Assembly (NCBI GenBank): GCA_902806565.1
Contig: CADCXA010000058.1
Coordinates: 310,001-374,000 of the forward strand
Origin: Hypoxylon rubiginosum
Lineage: Eukaryota; Ascomycota; Sordariomycetes; Xylariales; Hypoxylaceae
Length of the DNA: 64,000 nt
Reading direction: 5' to 3'
Shown: positions 9,901 to 19,072 of the stretch, one piece after another
Numbering within the stretch: the first letter of the stretch is position 1
Layout: each line of letters starts with the position of its first letter
Position numbers and translations under genes: made by a program
Notes under the pieces: generated by a model
Seen by the model: the letters and a program-made list of their open reading frames with translations, nothing else
Databases searched by the model: none
What the model was told of the DNA's origin: nothing

Positions 9901-10858
9901 CTCTACTTCGAATAGAACCAGTCGTTGTGTCGTCGCCTACGAACAGATCAGAACAAAGTTTCCCGAGAATAGCAATTACGATACTAACCTTGCTGGACTT
10001 CATCGGTCGTCTCTCGAAACACAAGTCGGTCGATACAAGTTGCTTGGTCGTGTTAGTTATTTCATCTTCGTCGAATAAATCGGACGTTGTTAAAAAGGAC
10101 TTACCGTCGCAGCATGGTTTCTGTTTGCCTTCGCAGCAAGGCGGCTCAACTGTATTTGACTTTGACTTAGTAGTAGAGCAGCAGGCATCTTGGCAGGTAT
10201 CTTGCGAAAGATTATCCGATGGCGAGCAGGAATCTTTTCCCTCCACGACCTCTTCCGCGTCGCAGCAACTGTCCTGGCAACGATCGTCGCCTTTCGAATC
10301 TGCAGCCTCGCAGCAATCGTCTTTGGAATTCTGCTTCTTTTCGGATGCACAGCATCCATCTGGCTTCGCGGAGACTATGTTAGACGTCTCAGGTCCACAA
10401 CAGGAGTCATTGTCATCTAAACCCTTAGCCTCAGACGCACAGCAGGCATCTCGGCAACCAGAGCTTGTAGTCGGTTTTACGGGCTTGCAGCAGTCGTCCT
10501 CCTTAATCTCTTTAGCCCCCACGGTCTCTTCGTTAGCACAGCGACCTGAGCTACAACAGTTATCCTTCTCCTGAGGCGTAGGAGCAGCGCAACAAGCGTC
10601 TTGGCAATTGGAGGTTGCGGCCAACTTTGCAGGTTTGCAGCAATCGTCAGCTGGTTGAGGAACAGCACCACCCATTCCACCGGCGCTGGAGATGGGCTCT
10701 TTGCTAATTGAGGCTGGGAGTTCGCAGCAGTCGCTTTCTTCAGCGTCGCCAGTGTCGCAGCAACCTGCATCACAACGGTCATCTTCCTGCTGGGGTGGAG
10801 GCTGGGGTGCAGCACAGCAAGCAGCCGTGCAAGCGTCTTTCTTCTTTGGCTCGCTCAT
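6995..10858 (-). CDS. Copper-exporting P1B-type ATPase with Cys-rich N-terminus (CrpA/CRP1 type)
   Basis: I read three exons on the minus strand: 10858-10105, 10042-9989 and 9936-6995, giving 1249 aa. The introns (10104-10043, 62 nt, GTAAGT with branch AACTAAC; 9988-9937, 52 nt, GTTAGT...GTAG) together remove 114 nt. The unspliced frame therefore stays open as 1287 aa, but only splicing yields the TCIDRLVFRE segment that I recognise from fungal relatives. The N-terminal 400 or so residues hold about 20 Cys-Cys pairs and seven C-x3-C-C units. An HMA domain follows (GMTCTGC near 447), then eight membrane segments, TGES near 775, CPC near 887 (copper site), DKTGT near 932, an HP motif near 969 and GDGTND near 1134. 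The protein ends in LRWAKI. The family pumps Cu(I) out of the cytosol across the plasma membrane and gives copper resistance. The 3' 600 or so bases are much richer in GC than the rest. Confidence 0.93.
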   Translation of the reverse strand: MSEPKKKDACTAACCAAPQPPPQQEDDRCDAGCCDTGDAEESDCCELPASISKEPISSAGGMGGAVPQPADDCCKPAKLAATSNCQDACCAAPTPQEKDNCCSSGRCANEETVGAKEIKEDDCCKPVKPTTSSGCRDACCASEAKGLDDNDSCCGPETSNIVSAKPDGCCASEKKQNSKDDCCEAADSKGDDRCQDSCCDAEEVVEGKDSCSPSDNLSQDTCQDACCSTTKSKSNTVEPPCCEGKQKPCCDGKSFLTTSDLFDEDEITNTTKQLVSTDLCFERRPMKSSKVSIVIAILGKLCSDLFVGDDTTTGSIRSREKTIRERYETRLAALGCLCRALIALGQESCCASSEISSVERKRGPKKSLRSRSREKPITTCNKSKVTENCCSTSPARKTSDSASRRGKSCNKGCCGEAKKKPSITPAKEADSCCSDSGGPKKGCCKQDKGMVIEHVIEKDGSNDIEITNLEKGLSGSERVVLGISGMTCTGCETKLQQTLSKVNAVKNLKTSLVMGRVEFQLDLSSATPEDIVKHIERTTEFKCDRIATHGSTIEVIPAEGAKQFIKQPMPLGVENADLIDDQTVRITFEPDIIGARDLINKGFQAPLILAPPQADPSLAAGSKHVRHMGWMTLASALLTVPVLVLAWAPLEEHAVTYGSVSLALATIVQVFIAGPFYPKALKSLIFSRVVEMDLLIVLSTTAAYIFSVVSFGYLASGQPLSTGDFFETSTLLVTLIMVGRWISALARQKAVESISIRALQAPTAIIISPDGTEVEIDARLLQHGDVFKVVPHTQAPTDGMVLSGTTEVDESMLTGESRPVEKQPGSIIIAGSLNGSGTVTARLTKLPGENTISIIAGMVDDAKLSKPKIQDLADRVASYFVPVVISLTIAVFIIWIAVGIRVQGKSGSEAVTQAITYGITVLIVSCPCAIGLAVPMVIVIACGVAAEKGLIFKASEAVEVAHKTSHVVFDKTGTLTEGKLSVTTEEYPLENKEVITPRILSLLTDVNHPVSLAVTAHLKDKGTHAVKVDEVKSLPGKGVQGYADGLLIQAGNSRWLGVASNPRVRAVLSQGYTAFCVTVGPELQAVYGLADTVRADAASTVAELQKRNIAVSMLSGDDDGAVRAVASAVGIPQESARSRCSPADKRAYIQELLGSQTVADGKKQQPPVIVFVGDGTNDAVALAQATIGVHVNSGTDVAQSAADVVLMRPSLAGLLAMMDVSRAAVRRVAFNFGWSAVYNLFAVLLAAGAFVSAGNDARIPPEFAGLGELVSVLPVVVVAVSLRWAKI

Positions 10859-12446
10859 TGTGTTTTGTTTGCCTTTTTACGAAAACCAGATACGTAAGGG
10901 GTGGGCAAGAAACATGAAAGATCTGGGGTTTGAACTTTGAAGAGAGTTGAGACAGCGATGGGAATCAGGAGAAAAATGAACAAACAAGTATCCGATTGTC
11001 GTTCCGTCTTCGGTAGAATCGAGGGGTAACGATAACGATGTACGGTGTAGGGGCTGTATGGGTACCGGTGCGCAGCATTTGTGTTCCTGGATAACCGTTA
11101 TGCGGAGAGAACTCTTGGCTACCTACCTAGGTAATTAATTGGAATATGCGACTCTGATCAAAGTTTGGCATACTATAGTACCGTATTCTGAGAAGGGATC
11201 AGGGGTATTATGTAGTAGTGCAAGAACATACCAGGACGCAGCTGCACCTATCCGAAGTCGGCCGTTTCCAGCTGTCACGTACCTTGTAAGACATTTCAAC
11301 GTGAAACACTCACAGTGATATTCTATTCCCACTTACCAAAACTCAAACTCAAGGCTTGATCTTCACTACAACCTATTATAGGACCAGATATAACTAATCA
11401 ATCTCGACAGTGGCCCGATAACTCTTTCAGCCGGCCTCGCTTCCGAATCATGAGGACCTTAACCTGAAGCTAAGGGGCGATGTGTGATTCATGGCACGAC
11501 GCAAATTCAAGGGGATACAATTCCAGAGTCAGCGTGCCTTAAACATCTAGCCAATATCAACACTAGATACCTCCGATGATACTCAGTCTTTACTTCCCAG
11601 GCTCCTCGGTAAAGAAAGACACGCTCGACGAAACAAGTTTTGTCGGCGTCGGGCTTGAGGTCGTTCCTGATCGCACTGCCCTCTGAGGCCCTTTTCTTGT
11701 AATAGACTACAACGAGGTACTGCTACGGTAAATGACGATCGCACTGAAAAGTGACACATCGCATAAGCAAGATGTGCCGCGGATAGTTGGCTTAAGGAGA
11801 GCCATATTCATGCACCGGACCGGTCTGGGCGCGAAGCTTGAGCTTGAGATGAGGAAAATAGTACTCATAACACAGGTAGATTACGAAGAATTGACTTGGC
11901 ATATAGCGTGTTTCTGATAATTCGTTTAGGTGCCTCTATAGATAACGTATCCATGACTGTATCCCTAAGCAGCACAACATCCTCATCACTACCTGCGTCT
12001 GCCGTATCTTCAGACCGCTCGTCTATAACTTAGGTAGCGAGACGACTAGCAGCAGCAATAGTAGCAATAACAACACTAGCACAAGTACAATCACAAGCAC
12101 AACTTCAGCCATCGAGACCACATCAAGATCTAAGCTGACATCTGGTTGTCCCAGCAGAGACGGTAGCTTAATGTCGGAGGGGGAACTGAACAGCAATATC
12201 CACTGCGACAGTGACTTGACCGTAAATGCCAGCGCGACTAAGGCGACGAGTTCTCTTGAGGAGTGTCTCGGGCTATGCGACTCAATGAGTACCTCCTCTC
12301 CAGAGCGAACCGCAACGACGTCGGTGCCATCTACAACGAGGCAGGGGTGGCCGGCCAGACGCCCGGCGCGTGAGGAGAAATTAGCAAGGAGAATTAAAAA
12401 AAGATTTTTTAAATAAAAAGGTAAAAGAAACAAAGGATAAACTGAC
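10859..12446. other. Intergenic region upstream of the copper ATPase
   Basis: This holds the copper-ATPase promoter. No unambiguous copper-responsive element was found by eye. A perfect TACCTAGGTA palindrome lies near 11124. Toward the right end a plus-strand Ser/Thr/Asn-rich frame is open from about 11947 to 12416; it is listed separately and is doubtful. Otherwise I see nothing. Confidence 0.5.
12171..12416 (+). other. Doubtful Ser/Thr-rich open frame
   Basis: From the ATG this frame encodes 81 aa, rich in Ser/Thr and ending in a basic tail (RRIKKRFFK). The same frame is open upstream to about 11947 without an ATG, and there it encodes a low-complexity Ser/Asn/Thr run (AGC/AAT/ACA repeats). 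It could be the last exon of a disordered protein, or a chance frame in repetitive DNA. No domain is recognised and no upstream exon could be placed. The opposite strand is also open. Confidence 0.2.
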
Positions 12447-12607
12447 AAAAAAGCTCGCAGCCGGGGTTCAAACCCTCGCGCATTTGACCTGAACAGTGGC
12501 CGCTGTCGCCCTGCCGCGGGTTCGAACCCCGAACTGCTACGAAAAACCCCGGTGGGTTATTTCTGGCCCCCTGCTTCTCCCATTGAGCCAAATGGCCGAT
12601 TTGGCTC
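12447..12607 (-). mobile_element. tRNA-derived Pol III element (SINE-like) or tRNA relic
   Basis: Read on the minus strand, an A-box-like TGGCTCAATGG (12590-12580) is followed 49 nt later by a B box GGGGTTCGAACCC (12530-12518). A second B-box-like GGGTTTGAACC (about 12474-12464) follows, and then TTTTTT (12452-12447), a Pol III terminator. The A-to-B spacing is too long for a simple tRNA, and the 7-nt ends do not pair into an acceptor stem, so this is not an intact tRNA. Upstream of the A box a perfect 9-bp hairpin (GAGCCAAAT / ATTTGGCTC, 12585-12607) overlaps the start. A tRNA-derived SINE or a rearranged tRNA pseudogene fits best. Without other genomic copies I cannot show that it moved. 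Confidence 0.4.
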
Positions 12608-13191
12608 GCCGGGGGATTTAAGGGAATGGTTGAGATATGGTACTGTCGAGGGGCTATTTAAGTTCGTCGTTGGAAGGTACGCAGTTACCCAGCAACGGTG
12701 ATCTGAGAAAGTACTTCGGTACGTACCAAAACACGTCCCGGTACGATGTGCTACCTAACCGACAAAGCCTTGAATTAAAATACTTCTGCTCGGCTTGCTT
12801 CTCAGGATAATCGACGTTATCCTCTACGCGCGTGCTGGTGCATAGGTGGTGATGGCGTCGAGGTTGAGCTGCATTGGGGAGCGGTGGTTTGCAAATCCGA
12901 AATCTTACTGATGAAATAGGGGTAGGTGTTTAAACTTCTTTAAGTCATAAGAAAGACATAACAGTCGCGGTCTAAAGGACTCAGTATGCTACCTACGCCG
13001 AAGCACAACTTCTCCTGCCCCCTTTTATTCGGTATATATTTTATATGTAAGCATCTCTCTCAAAAGCACAGCAGAACCCTCTAGGGAACGAACTGTAAAC
13101 GCCATGTACACTCCCGCCGTTCAGTGCAAACTCCCCTTTTTCTTTGCATCGCATCCTACCCCTAACAATAGATACAATAAGCGCGCACCAA
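12608..13191. other. Intergenic spacer
   Basis: No gene is seen between the tRNA-like element and the MAPEG stop codon. The right end is A/T-rich (TATATATTTTATATG near 13033) and probably contains the MAPEG 3' UTR. Confidence 0.5.
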
Positions 13192-13777
13192 TTACTCCCT
13201 ATAATACACCAACCACGCCGACCAGCCCGCCAACCACCCCAGCACCGCCATCGTGCCGTAGTACCCGACCGGCCGCCCGATCCCCATGGCATCGGGCCGC
13301 CCGAGCCCGAACTCGGCGTGCAGGACGCGGAGCGCGAAGAGCACCGTCAGGGCCACTGCCAGGCGCTCCGGCTTCGCCCCGTTGAGCTCCGCGATGGCGG
13401 CCAGCACCAGGGCCAGCGGCAGGTTCTCGGCTAGGTTCTGGTGCGCGCGCGTCGCCAGCTGCAGGGGGTCGTAGCTGGGGCTGGGGGTAGCAGCAGACGA
13501 TGATGGTGGCGGCGGCTGTGGAGAGTCCTTCTTCGCCGCCGGCACTGGCACTGTGTCGCCCAGGGCGACTCGGTGTACGATTCGTGCCAGGCTGACGCGC
13601 AGCGAGAGGAAGACGAAGTACCCCGCGAACGGCAGGGCGAAGGCTCCCGTGACGGCTGGCGCGCGTGACGGTAGGGCGTTAGCGCCGACTGAAAGAGAGA
13701 CGAGCAACAGCTAGGGGCTAGGGATCATCTTTGTCATGTGAACACTTACGGAGGCGAAGGCCAGGTTGGAATGACAT
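13192..13777 (-). CDS. MAPEG-family membrane protein
   Basis: Two exons on the minus strand, 13777-13750 and 13688-13192, give 174 aa; the 61-nt intron has GTAAGT and a TTTCAG acceptor. The first exon supplies only nine codons (MSFQPGLRL). The protein is hydrophobic with about four membrane segments. It carries the MAPEG signature region RAHQNLAENLPLALVLA, then ELNG, and LFALRVLHAEFGLG before a final membrane helix. A Pro/Ser-rich loop (about 60-80) separates the first helix from the signature. The MAPEG superfamily includes microsomal glutathione S-transferases and leukotriene C4 synthase-like enzymes of the ER, and also members with no shown activity. Fungal proteins of this short type are usually annotated only as MAPEG proteins, so substrate is unknown. 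The second exon is GC-rich at third positions. Confidence 0.85.
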
Positions 13778-16736
13778 CGTGTGTGTGCCTAGGGTGTTGG
13801 TTTGAGAGGTGTAGTTTGCGAACGATGTAGGTACTTTGGAAAAAATGGTGCCATCAACCTATCTACCTAATCTCAGCGCTACTCTGGAGAGCGAGAGTGG
13901 CTCGAGGGTGGTAGTTAAGTTCAATAATAAGACTACGGCGGAGCCGCAACTCGTCCCTACGTAGGACCAAGGCTGACGTGAGCTATCTCGTTTGAAGTAG
14001 AGTAGGACATCATAGCCGATTCCAAATTGCCTCCAAGGGGCATCCGCAGCATAAGCAAAGCCGTAGCGGACATCCGCTACGTTCTCTGTTCTCATCTCAA
14101 GTACCGAGAAGTCACGGAGGAAAGGAGGGACAAGAAGACTCTAGGTATCTAAGGTACAGGTGACGTGAGGCTATTCAGGGGTGCAGGAACCCTGCGTCCG
14201 GTCAGACATTATATGCAGCACACCGAACTATACGTCAGCATCGCTGGTTAGATCTGAAAATGGCGGGCTCAACCCTCTTAAGAGCTGGGGTCTACTAGGT
14301 TTCAGGGACCTAGCGGAAATCAGCTGAGTCTAACTATTGCCAAAGGTACGAAGGTCGTCGATTGCTCGGTCTAGTCACATCCGTGTGACACAGGACCCTG
14401 ATTTGGGAATCCCGGTCCCCTTAGTAACAGGGGTCTCTTTTAGTCCATATCGATGTGAGCTTTTCTCGAGTCATCATAATCATCATCATCGTAGACATTC
14501 CTGTCGCTAGCGTCGCTGAAAGTTTCTTCAACAACAAAAGTCTGTGATCCCCTTTTCTAGATAGCAAAGTCCTAGACGATATATTGAATTCGAACCGAGC
14601 CGAGGCTCTCTGATCCGTCCCAACTAGGAATATGGTGTGTAGTTTCTCACGGTTGCACTCCTTGCCGCCGTCGCCATCTATGTCCTAAAATACTAGCATG
14701 CCGAGTACATACATACAATGGCTAATACACCCTTTTTTCGCAAAAGATGGTGGGTACGAACATCGCGCTTGTGGCGCTACCTCTAATTACTCTAATTACA
14801 TGTACTCTTCCAATTCTGCAACCACACGGGAAGACACCGAATCTGAAAAAAGGGTCTGCAGCGGCAACAAGAGATGATCGACGAAGGGGCGCCACCCAAG
14901 ATCTGAGGAAACATACCGTGTCTATCTAACCTTAATCGAGGAAGTCGAGGCGCACGGGACAAGATACAGCGAGATGCGGTGTGATTCGAGGGAAGCGGGC
15001 TGCATGAGGACAACAAGCGAAAATGTGCGGGAGGCTACCTTTTTTTTTTTTTTTTGCATGTATGTATGTATGATGTATGTAAGTCGTGTGCTGTCCGTGT
15101 GTGTAAAAAGTCCGGAATGGGGTGAAAACTAAATACGGGGTGGTGACTAAAGGGGCCAGGCTCTGCTTGGTAATGACCGAAATAAGAAACGTAGCAAACT
15201 CCCCTTTAGCCCGAAGGTGAGAGAGTAGGTACAATAGTAAGAAATAACTACGTTATAATGACATGACATGCATTTATCAGTGATGAGAATGCCACCGTAC
15301 CTTGGGAGTCCTTGGGTTATAGTTGTTATGTAAGACGATACGATATTAATGTTGTGATACGAAGAAAAAAGGGGATGATGGGGGTTCGTACACCACCGGC
15401 GTTCAAAATATCTCGTAATCTCGGGGTTTCGAGTTGCACGGGTGCCGGGGACTCGGATTACTACCGTAACTTTTTTAGGACGCCTAAGTAGTTTTTTTCT
15501 TCTTTTTTCTATAACCACCAAAAATCTGCAAAACTGTTTGCTCTTCGCCAAGAAGGGCGGGATTCCCCGGCAGTTGGATGCGAGACGGCAGACGGCACAC
15601 AAAAAAAAGCCTGGAGAGAGGGTTACGTCGAAGGACGTGTCTCGAAGCGGGTAGTGATCGACGGCGTGATGCTCGAGTCTGATGTAAGTTCGGCACATCT
15701 CAGCAAGCCATTTGGGTTAGGTGCCGGCGAGCTCTTCATCTGGTACGACCAACGGGAGGCCTAGAGAAAGTTACCACAGCGGCGGGACCAATGGCGTTGT
15801 ATCCCTTTTACCTCCCGTCCCGTTTTGTTTTTTTCTGGCTGTTGAAAAAACGCACTCAAGTTCCTCTGCTGCATGCACGGTCTTTAGCCCAAGATTTCGT
15901 TGTCAGCACTTTACTCAACAGCTGGCGGAATTGAACCACCCCGTCCAAGTCTGCGCCAAGTGGGAATAGGTACCTAGGTAAGTACACAAATATACAATGT
16001 AGTAATTTGAATTATACACGTAAATGCCAAGTATTGTGGACTATGAACGAAGTGTTGAGGAGAGGGCATCGCCGCCATCCAAGCTTGTATTTGCTCTTCG
16101 AGATGCTATCCAACCGTCCCGTCACCCTCATGCGCTTGAAACCCCCCTTTTGACTATCATTAGAAGTATTAGGTAGGCGTAAAAAGAAATCGCTGTTTTC
16201 CACTCCGTATGTATATATGACATCCAAAAAAACAAAACAAATAATATCTACCGTCTTCCTTTTGCGAAAGTTGCCAACATCGTAATCCTCTCTTGATACA
16301 TCGTTGCATGCCGAGACGCCCTGCAAATTCCAACTCTCTGGGGGGTATTGGTGTTTAAGAGACATGCGAGCTAAACGAGAGCCTGCCTCTGGGGAATCAA
16401 TCAAACCAAGAGTCAGTAAAAACCATATCCTCCTCCTCCCTCCTCACGTCACCTTGCCCCCCCCCCCTATCCATCCGGCCTGCTACCTCTCCTCCCCCCG
16501 GGGTATCAATTATTTTTTATTTTGCCAAACCCAACCCGTTAAATCGTGGCCATTACATTATAAGACATATTAAATCCAGTATATCGTTTGCAAAAAATGT
16601 GCGGTTGTCGGTTAGAGTCCTTGGCTCTTATAGTGAATGCAAATGCTGGAAATATGGTAGATCGACGACAGATGACATAGGAACATTGGTACAAGAGGCC
16701 CTGCAGAAACAAGGTCGGTTACGAGTAGATGACGAC
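13778..16736. other. Intergenic region, 3 kb, no supported gene
   Basis: This covers the MAPEG promoter and the 3' flank of the homeobox gene. Open frames at 14.7-15.7 kb overlap one another on both strands and are full of low-complexity residues; none has a domain. A poly-T run (about 15040-15055) adjoins a TGTATGTA repeat, C-rich and CCCTCC runs occur around 16435-16500, and a perfect TACCTAGGTA lies near 15971. Confidence 0.55.
15040..15082. repeat. Poly-T run with adjoining GTAT microsatellite
   Basis: A run of about 15 T residues is followed directly by imperfect GTAT/GATGTATG repeats. It is simple-sequence DNA with no coding role. Confidence 0.8.
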
Positions 16737-19072
16737 TCATTTCTCATGGTGACTGTTGTAGTCCTGGGGCGTCATGTTCTGCGTGAACTGAATCTGCTTC
16801 GACCTAGACTGGTTGGGTGAAGACTTGGACGAGTTGACCGACTCGTTAGCGTCCCAGTCAAACTGCGTATTGCCCCCCATCATCATAGTCCCCATCATAT
16901 TCGGCATCATACCCGCGCGTACGAAGGCAGAACCCGTCGTGTTGGGATACAGGGGCGTCGTGGGGAGACTTCCATCGTTCGCCTCGTTATAGCTCGGCAC
17001 GTGTTGCATGCCGAAACCTGGGAACTCCGTCTGAAACGGTGTCCACACTGGCTGCTCCGCGTGGAAGTCGGCTCCTGTGTTAAAGGAGTTGGCGGCGTAG
17101 TTTTGGTTGCCGAACGGAGTCAATAGACCTGGTGTGGTCGGAGGTGTCTTCAAGTTGAGGTCGGTCTTGGACTCGGGCATAGTAGTAGCTGGAAGGCTCC
17201 CGCCCAGCAAGAACGAGCTGTCGTCAGAGCATGTAGGCGACACGATGCTCGACTGGTCCACGACGGCGGGTGTTAGCGGCGTCAGGGGAGCACCTCCCGG
17301 GAATGCTGCTGTAATGGGTCCTACGGGTGAACGGCTGTGCCAATGTAGCAAGGACTCAGGATTGCGGTTGAAAAACATGGGCGACCGAGGCCCTGAACTC
17401 GACTTTTGAATGCGTCCATGGATATTTCCAGTTGTCGAGGCGATCCGTCGCATTGGCAAGCCGGGGCTAGAAGGATCTACTCGCTTCGATCCGTCCAGTG
17501 CAGTCTTGGGCCCGTAAGGAAGGTTGTACGAACGGCTCCTTAGAGAAGTAGTCTGAAGGTTTGCCGGCCGCGCAATGTTTCGTCGGCAGGCAATGTTTGC
17601 GGGAGGGGGCGGTGACTTGAACGAGTCACATTTGCTAGAGTCGTTTGGAGTGGGCATTCCCTGGTGCATCATGGTCGTCGCCTGTCCTTCGCTGACGGGT
17701 GTGCTGCCGTTTTCGCTGCAGTTCGACAGGGTATTTAGGAAACCCTCAAGATTCTCATCAGACCCAGGCGTGGTGAAAGTTGACTGGGACTGAATGAAAG
17801 GCGTTACTGTCGAACTCGAGAAGCCCGCGTCTGCTGAGTACTGTATGGAGTGTTCACTTGCCACCGATTCCTCATTGGGTGAGGGTAGACTGTTGTTCAA
17901 GCTTAGTGGCTGCTCAACATCGCTAACATGCTTTATAGTCGAGGGCATGGGGATGAAAGGGGTCACTAACCCGTCCGCCAGGTGGGAGTAATCTTGATGG
18001 CACTGAGCATAGCTAAAGTTGGCGGTTTCTGACGGTGAGATGTTGATGGGTAATGGGGAGTGCAAGTCATCGGAAGCCTCAAAGGAGTCAGATAGATCTT
18101 GCGTTGAAGACGAATCATCCTCATCGTCCGACGTGGCGGAATCATCGTCTGCACAATCTCCATCACAAGAAGCATCGGTTGTTTCAAGGCCAGGGAAACA
18201 AGCGGAAGAGGGCTGCGCATGCCGGCGGACACCTTCGTTGGTAGACTCCAATGATACGCCTGAAGAGCCTTCGTCTGCTGAGGTAGGCTCAGAGCCAAGT
18301 TTCTCTGCTGCTCGTTGCGCTTCGTATTCCTCTTGCTTCCGTTCCTGCTTGGCCTTGGCACGCCGATTTTGAAACCAGTTCTGCCAGTATAAGTCAGTAC
18401 CACGGGCTAAAGGATGAGGTCTTATATAGTTACATTTATTCTGGCTCGTTCCAAGCCAAGTCCATCTGCCAGCTGCGCCTTGGCTGAGCTCGAAGGCTTT
18501 GCGTTCTCTTGGAAAATCTTTTCCAACTTCTCAACTTCCTCTTTGGATAGCCGTGGTTTAGATTCCGTCTTCGGGTTACTCAAAGCATGTCGCTGGGCCA
18601 TCACATGATCGGGAGGTTGCTGGAACTCATACGGGTACTGATAACCGGGGAAGCCATTATGAACAAGGTACCGGGTTGGGTCCTGAATAGCGAACTGATT
18701 CGTGTCCTGGATCGCATACTGGTTTGAATCCCGAACATGATGATGACTTGGGTCATGAGCTGGGTGCTGATTTCCAGGACGGCGGACTGCGTATGGGTGG
18801 AAATGTTGGACGCGGTGAGGACTCCTACGGCGGACGGAATGCTGGAAACCATGATGGCTGGGGTAGTGACCCTCGCTCTGAACAGGGAACTGATTCCCTG
18901 CGAATTGTACCGAGTCGCCTTGTGGATAGTTGCCGTGAGAGAAGCCGCCTTGTGGTAAGGTGACTGGTGGTAAGTCGCCTTGTGATGCGTTGCCTTCTGG
19001 TTGGGTAACTGGTGTGAAGACGAAGCCTAGAGGCGGAGGGAAGTTCGGCGAGAGGTTAAAACGCCGGTCCAT
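16737..19072 (-). CDS. Homeobox transcription factor, Ser/Pro-rich
   Basis: Two exons on the minus strand, 19072-18434 and 18380-16737, give 760 aa. The 53-nt intron falls inside the third homeodomain helix; splicing rebuilds ARIN-NWFQNRRAKAKQ. The homeodomain spans about residues 172-230 (KPRLSKEEVEKLEKIF at its start, WFQNRR in the recognition helix). It is the fungal class with a conserved KPRL...NNWFQNRRAKAK pattern, not a TALE or mating-type a1/alpha2 protein as far as I can see. The N-terminus is Gln/Pro/His-rich with short repeats (NQYAIQD, NQFAIQD). The C-terminal 500 residues are acidic then Ser/Thr/Pro-rich and look disordered, as in activation regions. Such factors act in the nucleus and in other moulds govern conidiation, hyphal growth or fruiting; the target here is unknown. 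Between 18251 and 18380 the frame is open but lacks ATG, so the join is needed. Confidence 0.88.

Noticed and set aside
8892..10574. Long open frame (560 aa) on the plus strand opposite the ATPase
   Set aside because: It mirrors the Cys-codon-rich coding strand (many Gln and Ser runs from reversed TGC/TGT) and has no domain; a shadow.
6995..10858. Single-exon 1287-aa reading of the copper ATPase
   Set aside because: It ignores two good intron signals. The 38 extra residues do not resemble the family, while the spliced version restores a conserved segment.
13104..13434. Plus-strand frames opposite the MAPEG gene
   Set aside because: Pro/Arg-rich antisense shadows of a GC-rich exon.
15940..15965. 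Possible tRNA T-arm (GGAATTGAACCACC)
   Set aside because: No A box at the right distance and no foldable acceptor stem.
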